From: Dryocola sp. LX212
GTDB lineage: Bacteria; Pseudomonadota; Gammaproteobacteria; Enterobacterales; Enterobacteriaceae
Assembly: GCA_041504365.1 (NCBI GenBank)
Contig: CP167917.1
Span: 4,526,001 to 4,590,000 of the forward strand
Length of the DNA stretch: 64,000 nucleotides
Direction of reading: 5' to 3'
Shown: in pieces, positions 1 to 8,425 of the stretch
Numbering within the stretch: position 1 is the first letter of the stretch
How the letters are laid out: the number at the start of each line of letters is the position of its first letter
Notes under the pieces: generated by a model
What the model was told of the DNA's origin: nothing
What the model saw: the letters and a program-made list of their open reading frames with translations, nothing else
Database searches by the model: none
Translations under genes and position numbers: made by a program

Positions 1-934
1 TTTCACGGAACAGGCTGGCGTTAGCCCACAGGCGCTCGCGCAGTTCAGCACCCGTTTCAAGCATCTCCAGCACTTTAATTGATGCAGAAACGATGGCTGG
101 AGCCAGAGAGTTAGAGAAAAGATAAGGGCGGGAGCGCTGGCGCAGCCACTCAATCACCTCTTTACGCCCGGCGGTATAGCCACCGGAAGCCCCACCAAGC
201 GCTTTGCCCAGCGTGCCGGTGATAATGTCCACGCGATCCATTACTTCGCAGTATTCGTGCGTGCCACGGCCGTTTTCGCCGACAAAACCGACAGCGTGGG
301 AATCATCCACCATCACCAGAGCATCGTATTTATCCGCCAGATCGCAAACGCCCTGCAGGTTGGCAATAACGCCATCCATAGAAAATACGCCGTCGGTAGC
401 GATCATCACATGGCGAGCGCCCGCCGCACGCGCCTCTTTCAGACGAGCTTCCAGCTCCTGCATATCGTTGTTGGCATAACGGTAGCGTTGCGCTTTACAC
501 AGACGAACGCCGTCGATGATAGAAGCGTGGTTCAGCGCGTCGGAGATAATCGCGTCTTCAGGGCCAAGTAGGGTTTCAAACAGCCCGCCGTTGGCGTCAA
601 AGCAGGAGGAATACAGGATAGCGTCGTCCATTCCCAGGAAACGGGCAAGCTTGCCTTCAAGCTCTTTATGACTGTCCTGCGTGCCACAGATGAAGCGTAC
701 GGAGGCCATACCGAAGCCATGTTTATCCATCCCCTGCTTCGCCGCTTCGATCAGCTGCGGGTGGTTAGCCAGCCCCAGATAATTATTGGCGCAGAAGTTA
801 ATCACACGGCTGCCGTCAGCGACGGTGATGTCCGCCTGCTGGGCAGATGTGATAATCCGTTCTTCTTTGAAGAGGCCTTCAGAGCGAGCGGTTTCAAGCT
901 GTGAAGTTAACTGTTGGTAAAAATCTTCGCGCAT
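1..934 (-). CDS. kbl: 2-amino-3-ketobutyrate CoA ligase (glycine C-acetyltransferase), 3' truncated by window edge
   Basis: A PLP-dependent enzyme that cleaves 2-amino-3-ketobutyrate with CoA to glycine and acetyl-CoA, the second step of threonine degradation after threonine dehydrogenase. About 311 codons are present of the roughly 398 usual for the family; the C-terminal end lies outside the window. The start MREDFYQQL matches E. coli Kbl. The PLP-lysine motif [14 protein letters not shown] is visible near residue 240 and the substrate-site region DDSHAVGF upstream of it. It is divergent from hldD, as in E. coli, with 216 bp between the two start codons. tdh, its usual partner, would lie just outside the window. 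Confidence 0.96.
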   Translation of the reverse strand, partial: MREDFYQQLTSQLETARSEGLFKEERIITSAQQADITVADGSRVINFCANNYLGLANHPQLIEAAKQGMDKHGFGMASVRFICGTQDSHKELEGKLARFLGMDDAILYSSCFDANGGLFETLLGPEDAIISDALNHASIIDGVRLCKAQRYRYANNDMQELEARLKEARAAGARHVMIATDGVFSMDGVIANLQGVCDLADKYDALVMVDDSHAVGFVGENGRGTHEYCEVMDRVDIITGTLGKALGGASGGYTAGRKEVIEWLRQRSRPYLFSNSLAPAIVSASIKVLEMLETGAELRERLWANASLFRE

Positions 935-1150
935 CGCGATTCTCCAGGCAGGGCAAATTTCGGCACATATTACCCAAACCTATACGTTGAGACGAGATTA
1001 CGCTTCAGGGATTATGATTTTTGCAGGATAAATCACGAAGGCAGAAACTTCGTCTGATTAGGCGGGTCTTTGATTGTAATGGTATGATAAGAGCCATTAG
1101 CGCGCGGGGTAGTCTGCCCCGCAGCCCCCTAAATTATGAAGGTTACGCTT

Positions 1151-2083
1151 ATGATTATTGTCACCGGTGGTGCCGGTTTTATCGGCAGCAATATTATCAA
1201 GTCACTGAATGATAACGGCTATACAGATATCTTAGTGGTAGACAATCTGAAAGACGGTACCAAGTTCGTAAACCTGGTTGACCTGAATATCGCCGATTAT
1301 ATGGATAAAGAAGATTTCTTAATCCAGCTGATGGCAGGCGAAGAATTCGGCGAAGTCGAAGCCATCTTCCACGAGGGTGCGTGTTCTTCCACCACCGAGT
1401 GGGACGGCAAGTACATGATGGATAACAACTATCAGTACTCCAAAGAGGTGCTTCACTACTGTCTGGAGCGTGAAATTCCGTTCCTGTATGCCTCTTCCGC
1501 CGCCACCTACGGCGGCCGTAATAATAACTTTATCGAATCCCGCGAATACGAGCAGCCGCTGAATGTTTATGGCTACTCCAAATTCCTGTTTGACGAATAC
1601 GTGCGTCAGATCCTGCCTGAAGCAAACTCTCAGATTACCGGGTTCCGCTATTTCAACGTTTATGGGCCTCGTGAAGGCCACAAGGGCAGCATGGCGAGCG
1701 TGGCCTTCCATCTGAATACCCAATTGAACAACGGCGAGAGCCCAAAACTGTTTGAAGGCAGCGACGGCTTTAAGCGCGACTTTATCTACGTAGGCGACGT
1801 GGCGGCGGTAAACCTGTGGTTCTGGCAAAACGGCGTTTCCGGCATCTACAACTGCGGTACGGGTCGCGCGGAGTCTTTCCAGGCCGTTGCCGATGCAACG
1901 CTGGCGTTCCACAAAAAAGGCAGCATTGAGTACATTCCCTTCCCGGAAAAACTCAAAGGCCGCTATCAGGCATTCACCCAGGCCGATATGACCAACCTGC
2001 GTGCTGCCGGCTACGACAAGCCATTTAAAACCGTTGCCGAAGGCGTAACGGAATATATGGCCTGGCTTAACCGTGACGCATAA
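1151..2083 (+). CDS. hldD: ADP-L-glycero-D-manno-heptose 6-epimerase
   Basis: Converts ADP-D-glycero-beta-D-manno-heptose to the L,D epimer, the activated heptose used by WaaC, WaaF and WaaQ for the LPS inner core. It is a 310-residue short-chain dehydrogenase/reductase-type epimerase. The Rossmann NAD(P) motif TGGAGFIG is at residues 5-12 and the Y-x-x-x-K catalytic pair is in YGYSK near residue 140. I chose the ATG giving [10 protein letters not shown] because it matches the length and N-terminus of the E. coli enzyme; an in-frame ATG five codons upstream is less likely. It heads a plus-strand run of six LPS genes and ends 16 bp before waaF. Confidence 0.97.
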   Translation: MIIVTGGAGFIGSNIIKSLNDNGYTDILVVDNLKDGTKFVNLVDLNIADYMDKEDFLIQLMAGEEFGEVEAIFHEGACSSTTEWDGKYMMDNNYQYSKEVLHYCLEREIPFLYASSAATYGGRNNNFIESREYEQPLNVYGYSKFLFDEYVRQILPEANSQITGFRYFNVYGPREGHKGSMASVAFHLNTQLNNGESPKLFEGSDGFKRDFIYVGDVAAVNLWFWQNGVSGIYNCGTGRAESFQAVADATLAFHKKGSIEYIPFPEKLKGRYQAFTQADMTNLRAAGYDKPFKTVAEGVTEYMAWLNRDA

Positions 2084-2099
2084 GCAGGTAGACTGACGC

Positions 2100-3149
2100 A
2101 TGAAAATACTGGTGATTGGCCCGTCATGGGTGGGCGACATGATGATGTCGCAAAGTCTCTACCGCACGCTCAAGGCGCGCTATCCCCAGGCGAGTATTGA
2201 TGTGATGGCACCGGCCTGGTGTCGTCCATTATTGTCGCGCATGCCCGAAGTCAACGAAGCGCTCTCTATGCCGCTGGGCCATGGCGCTCTGCAAATCGGC
2301 GAACGCCGCCGCCTTGGCCACAGCCTGCGGGAAAGGCGCTACGACAGGGCCTATGTTTTGCCCAACTCTTTTAAATCCGCTTTAGTGCCTTTCTTTGCCA
2401 ATGTGCCCCAGCGAACCGGCTGGCGCGGCGAGATGCGCTACGGCCTGCTTAACGATGCCCGCCTACTTGATAAACAGGCCTGGCCACTGATGGTCGAGCG
2501 CTATGTCGCCCTGGCGTATGACAAAGGCGTCATAGCATCAGCGAAAGATCTACCCCAGCCGCTGATGTGGCCAAAGCTGCAGGTCAACGAGAGCGAAAAA
2601 GCACAGGCCTGCATGGCGTTTAACCTGGATACCGAACGGCCGATTATCGGTTTCTGTCCCGGCGCTGAATTCGGCCCGGCTAAACGCTGGCCGCACTATC
2701 ACTACGCTACGCTTGCCGGAAAACTTATCGACAAAGGTTACCAGGTCGTCCTGTTTGGCTCCGCAAAGGATAAAGAGGCCGGGAGTGATATTCTCGCCGC
2801 GTTAACTGCCGTACAGCAGGCGTATTGCCGGAATCTGGCGGGCGACACCGCACTGGAACAGGCCGTAATTCTTATCGCCGCATGTAAAGCGGTAGTGAGC
2901 AATGATTCTGGCCTGATGCACGTTGCTGCCGCGCTGGACAGGCCGCTGGTCGCCCTCTACGGCCCTAGCAGCCCTGACTTCACGCCTCCTCTGTCACACA
3001 AAGCCAAAGTCATTCGCCTGATTAGTGGCTATCACAAAGTCCGTAAGGGCGACGCTGCGGAGGGATATCACCAGAGTTTGATTGATATTGCACCGGAGCG
3101 GGTTATGGCTGAATTGAATGAACTTCTGCAAGCCGGGACGGAAGCATAA
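2100..3149 (+). CDS. waaF: ADP-heptose--LPS heptosyltransferase II
   Basis: GT9-family heptosyltransferase that adds the second L,D-heptose to heptose I of the inner core at the cytoplasmic face of the inner membrane. It has 349 residues, the usual length. The N-terminus MKILVIGPSWVGDMMMSQSL carries the GT9 signature Asp, and the C-terminal half has the nucleotide-sugar site block with VSNDSGLMHVAAAL followed by ALYGPSSP. The stop codon shares one base with the waaC start (TAATG), which suggests translational coupling. Confidence 0.97.
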   Translation: MKILVIGPSWVGDMMMSQSLYRTLKARYPQASIDVMAPAWCRPLLSRMPEVNEALSMPLGHGALQIGERRRLGHSLRERRYDRAYVLPNSFKSALVPFFANVPQRTGWRGEMRYGLLNDARLLDKQAWPLMVERYVALAYDKGVIASAKDLPQPLMWPKLQVNESEKAQACMAFNLDTERPIIGFCPGAEFGPAKRWPHYHYATLAGKLIDKGYQVVLFGSAKDKEAGSDILAALTAVQQAYCRNLAGDTALEQAVILIAACKAVVSNDSGLMHVAAALDRPLVALYGPSSPDFTPPLSHKAKVIRLISGYHKVRKGDAAEGYHQSLIDIAPERVMAELNELLQAGTEA

Positions 3150-4126
3150 TGCGGGTGCTGATCGTCAAAACCTCCTCAATGGGCGATGTGCTTCATACTT
3201 TGCCTGCGTTAACAGATGCGATGCAGGCGATCCCAGGCATCCGCTTTGACTGGGTGGTTGAAGAGGGTTTTGCCCAGGTCCCCACGTGGCATCCGGCAGT
3301 CGGCAAAGTCCTGCCCGTGGCGATACGCCGCTGGCGTAAAAACTGGTTTTCTGCACCGATAAAAGCCGAACGTAAATCCTTTTATCAGGCGCTACGGTCC
3401 CAGCAGTATGACCTTGTTATTGACGCCCAGGGGCTGATAAAAAGCGCAGCGCTGGTGACGCGAAAGGCCCGGGGCATTAAGCATGGCATGAACTGGGGCA
3501 GCGCGCGCGAGCCGCTGGCCAGCCTGTTTTATAACAAGCACCATGCCATCGCAAAGCGGCAACACGCCGTTGAACGAACCCGAGAACTTTTCGCGAAAAG
3601 CATTGGATACCTAAAGCCAAATCAGCAGGGCGATTATGCTATCGCCCGGCATTTTCTCGCGCTTGCGCCTGCCGATGCAAATCAGTATATCGTTTTTCTT
3701 CACGCCACCACGCGGGACGAGAAGCACTGGCCGGAAGCGCACTGGCGAGACCTTATTCACCTGATGCATAATTCTGGCTTACGTATTAAACTCCCATGGG
3801 GTGCCCAGCACGAGCAGGATCGTGCCGTTCGCCTGGCTGCAGGATTTGACTTTGTTGACGTGTTGCCACGTTTATCTCTGGAAGAAGTGGCAGAGCAGCT
3901 TGCTGGCGCTCGGGCTGTTATCTCAGTCGATACCGGATTAAGTCATCTCACCGCCGCACTGGATCGGCCAAATATCACGCTGTATGGCCCAACCGACCCG
4001 GGCCTGATTGGTGGCTATGGACAAAATCAGCATGAAATCACTGGTGCAGGAAACAATATGGCAAACATCAGCGCAGCGGACGTGTTTTCCGCGCTTCAGA
4101 AAATTAATCACCTGGCCACAGAATAA
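3149..4126 (+). CDS. waaC: ADP-heptose--LPS heptosyltransferase I
   Basis: GT9-family enzyme that transfers the first L,D-heptose onto Kdo2-lipid A. It has 325 residues. The N-terminus MRVLIVKTSSMGDVLHTLPA has the catalytic-Asp motif. The C-terminal donor-binding region reads ISVDTGLSHLTAALDRP then TLYGPTDP, typical of WaaC. It overlaps waaF by one base and is followed six bases later by another GT9-like gene, so hldD, waaF, waaC and the genes behind them are probably one transcript. Confidence 0.97.
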   Translation: MRVLIVKTSSMGDVLHTLPALTDAMQAIPGIRFDWVVEEGFAQVPTWHPAVGKVLPVAIRRWRKNWFSAPIKAERKSFYQALRSQQYDLVIDAQGLIKSAALVTRKARGIKHGMNWGSAREPLASLFYNKHHAIAKRQHAVERTRELFAKSIGYLKPNQQGDYAIARHFLALAPADANQYIVFLHATTRDEKHWPEAHWRDLIHLMHNSGLRIKLPWGAQHEQDRAVRLAAGFDFVDVLPRLSLEEVAEQLAGARAVISVDTGLSHLTAALDRPNITLYGPTDPGLIGGYGQNQHEITGAGNNMANISAADVFSALQKINHLATE

Positions 4127-4132
4127 CGATTA

Positions 4133-5212
4133 ATGAGCTATCTACTTCTTTTTATACTATTTTTACCCTGCAAGCTTGTGGGGAAACTGTTCTATAAGAA
4201 AAATGGTCGTAACCTGCTGATCCAGACGGCAAAGATTGGCGATTTTGTTAACGTCACGCCGCTGCTGGCCCACCTCAAGAAAAGCGATGTTTTAATCAGC
4301 AAGTCTGTGCTGCCCTTGGCCCGCCACGATGAAACCATCGAAAAGATTTATCTTGTTGAAGAGCACAAGAAGAACCTCTGGAGCAAGATGCGTTTTGCGT
4401 TCATGCTGATGAACCGCTACGAAAATGTCTACCTCCTGCAGCCAAACAGTACCAATCTCTTCTTTGCCGCCGCCTGCAACGCAGCCAATAAACAGTTCCT
4501 GTCGACCTATAATCGTCGCTGGTATCAATATCTGTTTTATCAGACAGCGACGGGCGTGGTAGAACATGGGAAGGACACGTTAAGTGTCGATAATTACCTT
4601 AAGCTGGCGGATCGGAACCTGACATGGCGAGACCATCCTAAACACGCCACCAGACCATTAAAAGTACCAGTTAACTATCCCCAGGCACTTGATAAAAAAG
4701 ATGTTATCAAAATTGGCTTAAGCATCTCTGCTGGAAATAAAGCAAAAACCATCCCACCGGTAATATGGCAGCGGCTTTTCGACTCACTGCAGGATTTGCC
4801 CTGCCTGTATTATATCTTCGGCTCAAAGAACGAACAGGTCTGGCTGGATGATTTACTTAAGATCACGGGACAACGTGATGACTTGGTAGATATGATCGGT
4901 AAGCTTTCCCTTGAAGATTTGCCCCACGCCATCAGTAAAATGGATTTTTATATCGCATCCGATTCAGGAAATATTTATATAGCCGATGCCATGGGCGTGC
5001 CAATCATCCTGATTTACGGCCCATGCTGTGTGAAAGAGCAGCGTCCATTAGGAAACGTTTTGCTAATTGGGGACGATGCAAATATTAACTCTTTTGTCTT
5101 TGAGACAAGGTACTACTTTGATAAACCTAAGGAAGAGTTATTTGAGCTGGATGAAAACAGTATTATTAAAATCCATGACTTCATCATTAATAATCTACAT
5201 ATAAGTAATTAG
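4133..5212 (+). CDS. GT9-like (heptosyltransferase-family) LPS glycosyltransferase with N-terminal membrane segment
   Basis: A 359-residue protein with the layout of the heptosyltransferase (GT9) family. LLIQTAKIGDFVNVTPLLAHL aligns with the WaaC/WaaF/WaaQ N-terminal motif, displaced by about 25 residues, and ASDSGNIYIADAMGVPIILIYGP aligns with the C-terminal donor-site block. Unlike WaaC, WaaF and WaaQ in this window it starts with a hydrophobic stretch (LLLFILFLPCKLVGKLFY, about residues 3-21) that could anchor it in the membrane. Sequence identity to the true heptosyltransferases looks low by eye, so donor and acceptor are unknown. Its place between waaC and a waaZ-like gene supports a role in decorating the LPS core. 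I cannot assign a gene name. Confidence 0.7.
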   Translation: MSYLLLFILFLPCKLVGKLFYKKNGRNLLIQTAKIGDFVNVTPLLAHLKKSDVLISKSVLPLARHDETIEKIYLVEEHKKNLWSKMRFAFMLMNRYENVYLLQPNSTNLFFAAACNAANKQFLSTYNRRWYQYLFYQTATGVVEHGKDTLSVDNYLKLADRNLTWRDHPKHATRPLKVPVNYPQALDKKDVIKIGLSISAGNKAKTIPPVIWQRLFDSLQDLPCLYYIFGSKNEQVWLDDLLKITGQRDDLVDMIGKLSLEDLPHAISKMDFYIASDSGNIYIADAMGVPIILIYGPCCVKEQRPLGNVLLIGDDANINSFVFETRYYFDKPKEELFELDENSIIKIHDFIINNLHISN

Positions 5213-5228
5213 TGATAGCGAGAAACCA

Positions 5229-6131
5229 ATGGGAACGCTTACAAAACAGATCTATAGGTATACACACCCCCGAAACATGCGGCATAATGAAAATCTTTGG
5301 CCCTATGTCAAAATAAAGCGTGATGGAACAGGTGCAATAACTGATCTTTTCTATAAAGGTCAACGTTTCCCTTTGGTAAATCTGAGTGAGCTGAAAAACT
5401 CCTTTTCCGGTGAAGCATTGCTGATTGCTACAGGGCCATCAATAAATAATATTGATTTTTCTTTGATTCCAGATTTGCCTGCGGCTGGTGTTAATGGTGC
5501 ATGGCACCTGTCTAAATGGCTGGATTTTAAACTTTATGTCATAGTTGACATGATTTTTATTGATAATCAACATGAATTACTTGAAGAAATTATCGCTAAC
5601 CAAAATATAATTCTATTTACGACTATGCATGGCATAGTGAGATTAGCAAATAAATTCTCACCAGAAAATATTTGCTGCTGCGTAGCCGTAATTGAAGATA
5701 AATGCTTCCCCATTTATCAGCCAACCATTAACAGAGATGAAGTATATAATAAGCTACATGCACACAAAAATATTGACTTCTCAAGTGAAAATAAAAATAT
5801 CGCTTTCAGTCATGATATTCGCACCGGAATATTTGATGCGGGTACCGTGGTTTACTGGACACTCCAGATACTAGCATTTCTTGGATTTAAAAAAATATAT
5901 GTTGCTGGTCTCGATATGAATAATTTTTCGAGCCCTCGTTTTTACGAAAACCCAAATAGTATGTTGCCATCGTTTTTGGAAAATAAATTGCAAGATATCA
6001 TCATCCCAGCCTTTAAACTTGCAAGTGATTCACTTAAACAAGTTAATACAGAAGTCATCAACTTATCAACCAAGAGTGCAATTCCTGCGCATATTTTTCC
6101 TAAAATGGATTATCGTGATGTATTCAAATAA
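5229..6131 (+). CDS. WaaZ-like LPS core biosynthesis protein (putative Kdo III transferase family)
   Basis: 300 residues. The segment ALLIATGPSINNIDFSLIPD followed by VNGAW, and later RTGIFDAGTVVYWTLQ and YVAGLDMNNFSSPRFYEN, resembles E. coli WaaZ (RfaZ) as I remember it (GP near the N-terminus, then SGLDLTGSCSRFYDEN), and more distantly GT42-type sialyltransferase-like folds. WaaZ adds a third Kdo to the inner core in E. coli strains that have it. The gene is visibly A/T-rich compared with waaF and waaC. It begins 16 bp after the GT9-like gene, and its last 14 bases overlap the waaL start. The exact residue transferred is inference. Confidence 0.6.
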   Translation: MGTLTKQIYRYTHPRNMRHNENLWPYVKIKRDGTGAITDLFYKGQRFPLVNLSELKNSFSGEALLIATGPSINNIDFSLIPDLPAAGVNGAWHLSKWLDFKLYVIVDMIFIDNQHELLEEIIANQNIILFTTMHGIVRLANKFSPENICCCVAVIEDKCFPIYQPTINRDEVYNKLHAHKNIDFSSENKNIAFSHDIRTGIFDAGTVVYWTLQILAFLGFKKIYVAGLDMNNFSSPRFYENPNSMLPSFLENKLQDIIIPAFKLASDSLKQVNTEVINLSTKSAIPAHIFPKMDYRDVFK

Positions 6132-7290
6132 TCGTTCACGCATTGAAAATGCTTACGCCATTCTTTTCGTGGCTTTCATTTTTATGAGTTCAATATTTTG
6201 TAATGTATCCAAGGTTAATTTACTATTTCATAGTTCGTTAATACTGCTCATTGGAGGAGCTGTTTTCTCTTCTAAAATAAGAGATGCCGTTCTCGCAGAT
6301 AAAGATTTTTTAAAACGGCTTGCGATACCCATGGTGTTTCTTGCTTATTTTACACTTTCTAATATATGGTCCGGTCACCCAGGCAACATTAGCTCCACGG
6401 TTAAACACTCCATCTACTTAATAGCCTTTATTTGTATTTATCGACAAGTCGAGCTTATGGGATTAAAAAAGTATGTAATCTGCGCTGCTTTTCTTGGCAT
6501 GACGGTACTAGCTATCTTAACATTGACTATGGTTGATAAAACAACTCTTACAACCCACAGGCTAGAGGATGCTTTCCCATGGGCACCAGATAACGTTATA
6601 GATCTGGGAGGATATATGGTGATAGGCATTTTCTGTGGGATGATATTCATTCGCGAATCAGGGAAGAATTGGCTATATGCATTATTACCTATACTTTTTA
6701 TATCTCTACTTTTAACACAAAGCAGAGGGCCACTTATTGCCTTTATTGCCGCTTTTTCTTTATTATTTATTGTTAACCCAAGATATTCTTTAAAAAATAT
6801 TCTCTACGCGTTTCTTATAATTTTTATCGTCGCGTTGTTAATATATCTTACTAAATTCTCAGATATATTAATTTTTCGCATCGAAAATTTATATAAACAA
6901 AGCTTTATCCGATTTGGCATTTGGCAAAATGCGATTGAAATCGCCAAAGATAAACCTTTCTTTGGTTGGGGTTATGATAAAGGTTTAGTTTTTGTAAATA
7001 GCATTGGGCAGAATATAACCACTACGCACACTATTTATCTGGCATCATTCTTAAAAGGCGGCATTGTTGGTTTATTACTAATGCTGTCTGTCGTTGTATT
7101 AGGGCTTTTCCAGATTCGTAAACATCTCCTCGCTGGCCAAAAAACTGAAGTCTCCATATTTATATTCTCTCTGATTTATTATATGTCTCAGGGGATGTTT
7201 ATTATTGGGAACCCACAGGAATTTTGGTTCTTATTCTGGTTCCCTCTGGCGGTAATCCTTAGCACGCCAGTAAAAAAACTTGCAGACTAA
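6118..7290 (+). CDS. waaL: O-antigen ligase (WaaL-type polytopic membrane protein)
   Basis: 390 residues, almost entirely hydrophobic, with about ten to twelve predicted membrane spans. WaaL transfers undecaprenyl-diphosphate-linked O antigen to the lipid A-core acceptor on the periplasmic face. LLLTQSRGPLIAFIAAF carries the conserved Arg, and after WGYDKG the large periplasmic loop has TTTHTIYLASFLKGGIVGLL with the conserved His, both typical of the Wzy_C/O-antigen ligase family. I chose the ATG at 6118 (MYSNNRSRIENAY), which overlaps the preceding stop; a longer reading frame upstream has no support. The gene is A/T-rich, as ligase genes usually are, and sequence drift makes the symbol rest on family and position. 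Confidence 0.85.
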   Translation: MYSNNRSRIENAYAILFVAFIFMSSIFCNVSKVNLLFHSSLILLIGGAVFSSKIRDAVLADKDFLKRLAIPMVFLAYFTLSNIWSGHPGNISSTVKHSIYLIAFICIYRQVELMGLKKYVICAAFLGMTVLAILTLTMVDKTTLTTHRLEDAFPWAPDNVIDLGGYMVIGIFCGMIFIRESGKNWLYALLPILFISLLLTQSRGPLIAFIAAFSLLFIVNPRYSLKNILYAFLIIFIVALLIYLTKFSDILIFRIENLYKQSFIRFGIWQNAIEIAKDKPFFGWGYDKGLVFVNSIGQNITTTHTIYLASFLKGGIVGLLLMLSVVVLGLFQIRKHLLAGQKTEVSIFIFSLIYYMSQGMFIIGNPQEFWFLFWFPLAVILSTPVKKLAD

Positions 7291-7297
7291 TTGGTAA

Positions 7298-7319
7298 AGC
7301 CGGGCTTAAAAACCCGGCT
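7298..7319. terminator. Hairpin between convergent waaL and deacetylase genes
   Basis: Perfect 7-bp stem AGCCGGG/CCCGGCT with an 8-base A-rich loop right after waaL. The right arm lies inside the last codons of the minus-strand deacetylase gene. The trailing T run is weak on both strands, so it may be a poor terminator. Confidence 0.45.
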
Positions 7320-8292
7320 GATTACTTTTACGTTCGCAATATTCCGCCAGCGTCATACCCACCGTTCGACCCGCAAGCCATGTAAACAGCTTCTCCAGAT
7401 CTTCATAAAGAAGCTCAATATCGCCCTCGTTCTTAAACGTTGGGCTGCCGCCGGGCATAAACTCCGAAGAGTGAAGCATAAATTCGACGTAATCATTGCC
7501 CTGCGCCAGCGTTTTTTCTGCGACGGCAATCATTTGTGCAGCATTGCCCCCGGATGGGCGTAACCAGTTGACTGAAGGGCTACGGTATTTACCCCGCAAC
7601 CTGTCGTAGCCTTGCTTGAAGCCATTCATTAGCGCGCCGTGTTTGTACTGGATGCTCATAGGCACCTCCAGCAGCGGAGAAATACCGGGCTGACTAATAT
7701 TGTCCAGATCCATAAAATAAGACTGCGACGGAAAATGCTGATAATTCGTTCCGCCGGTTCCCGTTGGCGATCCTTTCGCATTGCGCCAGTTCACCCGCGG
7801 CGTCACCGAACAATCAACTTTATAGCCCAGTTCCACCAGCAAACGCGCGTAGCGACTGTCGAAAGCCCAGCGCCCTGCCCGGTGGCTCAGCATTTTGGTG
7901 TGGAAGGTCTCCTCAAGCAACTTTGTCATAAAGACAACCTTCTCACGAAGGATCTCATCAGGGTATTCGATAAGATAAGGCTGCCAGCGCCAGTCATCCC
8001 CGGTTAAATCATAATCAGGTGGGCTGTTCCACGCATGAAGATGCATCCCCACCTCACCCTTCCCCCGCGCAATAACATCTTGAGCGAAAGCAATAAACGT
8101 GGGGTCTGTCGCCATCTCATAGTTGGCCAACCAGACGGGTTTGAAAGCATACTTCTCACATAAGGTCTGAAAACGGGGCAGAAAGCGTGCATTTTCCGTC
8201 TTGATCTGCTTGTGGTTTTGCCACAGATTATCGCCTTCGGTATCAATGGTGATGATAAATGCGGGAGTAGTCATTACCGTCTCTGCGTTCAT
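7306..8292 (-). CDS. Putative polysaccharide deacetylase (WalW/WabN-like) in LPS core cluster
   Basis: 328 residues (or 322 from the second Met, MTTPAF). The start PAFIITIDTEGDNLW has the Asp-rich N-terminal strand of NodB-type/CE4 deacetylases, and later VGMHLHAWNSPP and LSHRAGRWAFD look like the metal-binding His and the active-site Arg motifs. VEFMLHSSEFMPGG near the C-terminus would supply the catalytic His. LPS clusters of Klebsiella, Proteus and Serratia carry deacetylases (WabN, WalW) that remove acetyl from a core GlcNAc. WabH here would supply such a GlcNAc, so deacetylation of that sugar to GlcN is a reasonable but unproven job. It is transcribed against its neighbours. Confidence 0.7.
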   Translation of the reverse strand: MNAETVMTTPAFIITIDTEGDNLWQNHKQIKTENARFLPRFQTLCEKYAFKPVWLANYEMATDPTFIAFAQDVIARGKGEVGMHLHAWNSPPDYDLTGDDWRWQPYLIEYPDEILREKVVFMTKLLEETFHTKMLSHRAGRWAFDSRYARLLVELGYKVDCSVTPRVNWRNAKGSPTGTGGTNYQHFPSQSYFMDLDNISQPGISPLLEVPMSIQYKHGALMNGFKQGYDRLRGKYRSPSVNWLRPSGGNAAQMIAVAEKTLAQGNDYVEFMLHSSEFMPGGSPTFKNEGDIELLYEDLEKLFTWLAGRTVGMTLAEYCERKSNQPGF

Positions 8293-8425
8293 AATGTTTA
8301 CGCCATGTTACGCAGCCCGTTACTGAAGGGCAAACGTGATTCCAGGAAAACGCCGACTCCGCTGGCGAACGGTAGCAACCATACTCAAGGTCTATTAGAA
8401 TCAGACATTGGCTAATCACCTAAAG

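Noticed and set aside
1319-2140. A 273-codon open frame opposite hldD
   Set aside because: Fully antisense to conserved hldD codons, with no coding signal of its own.
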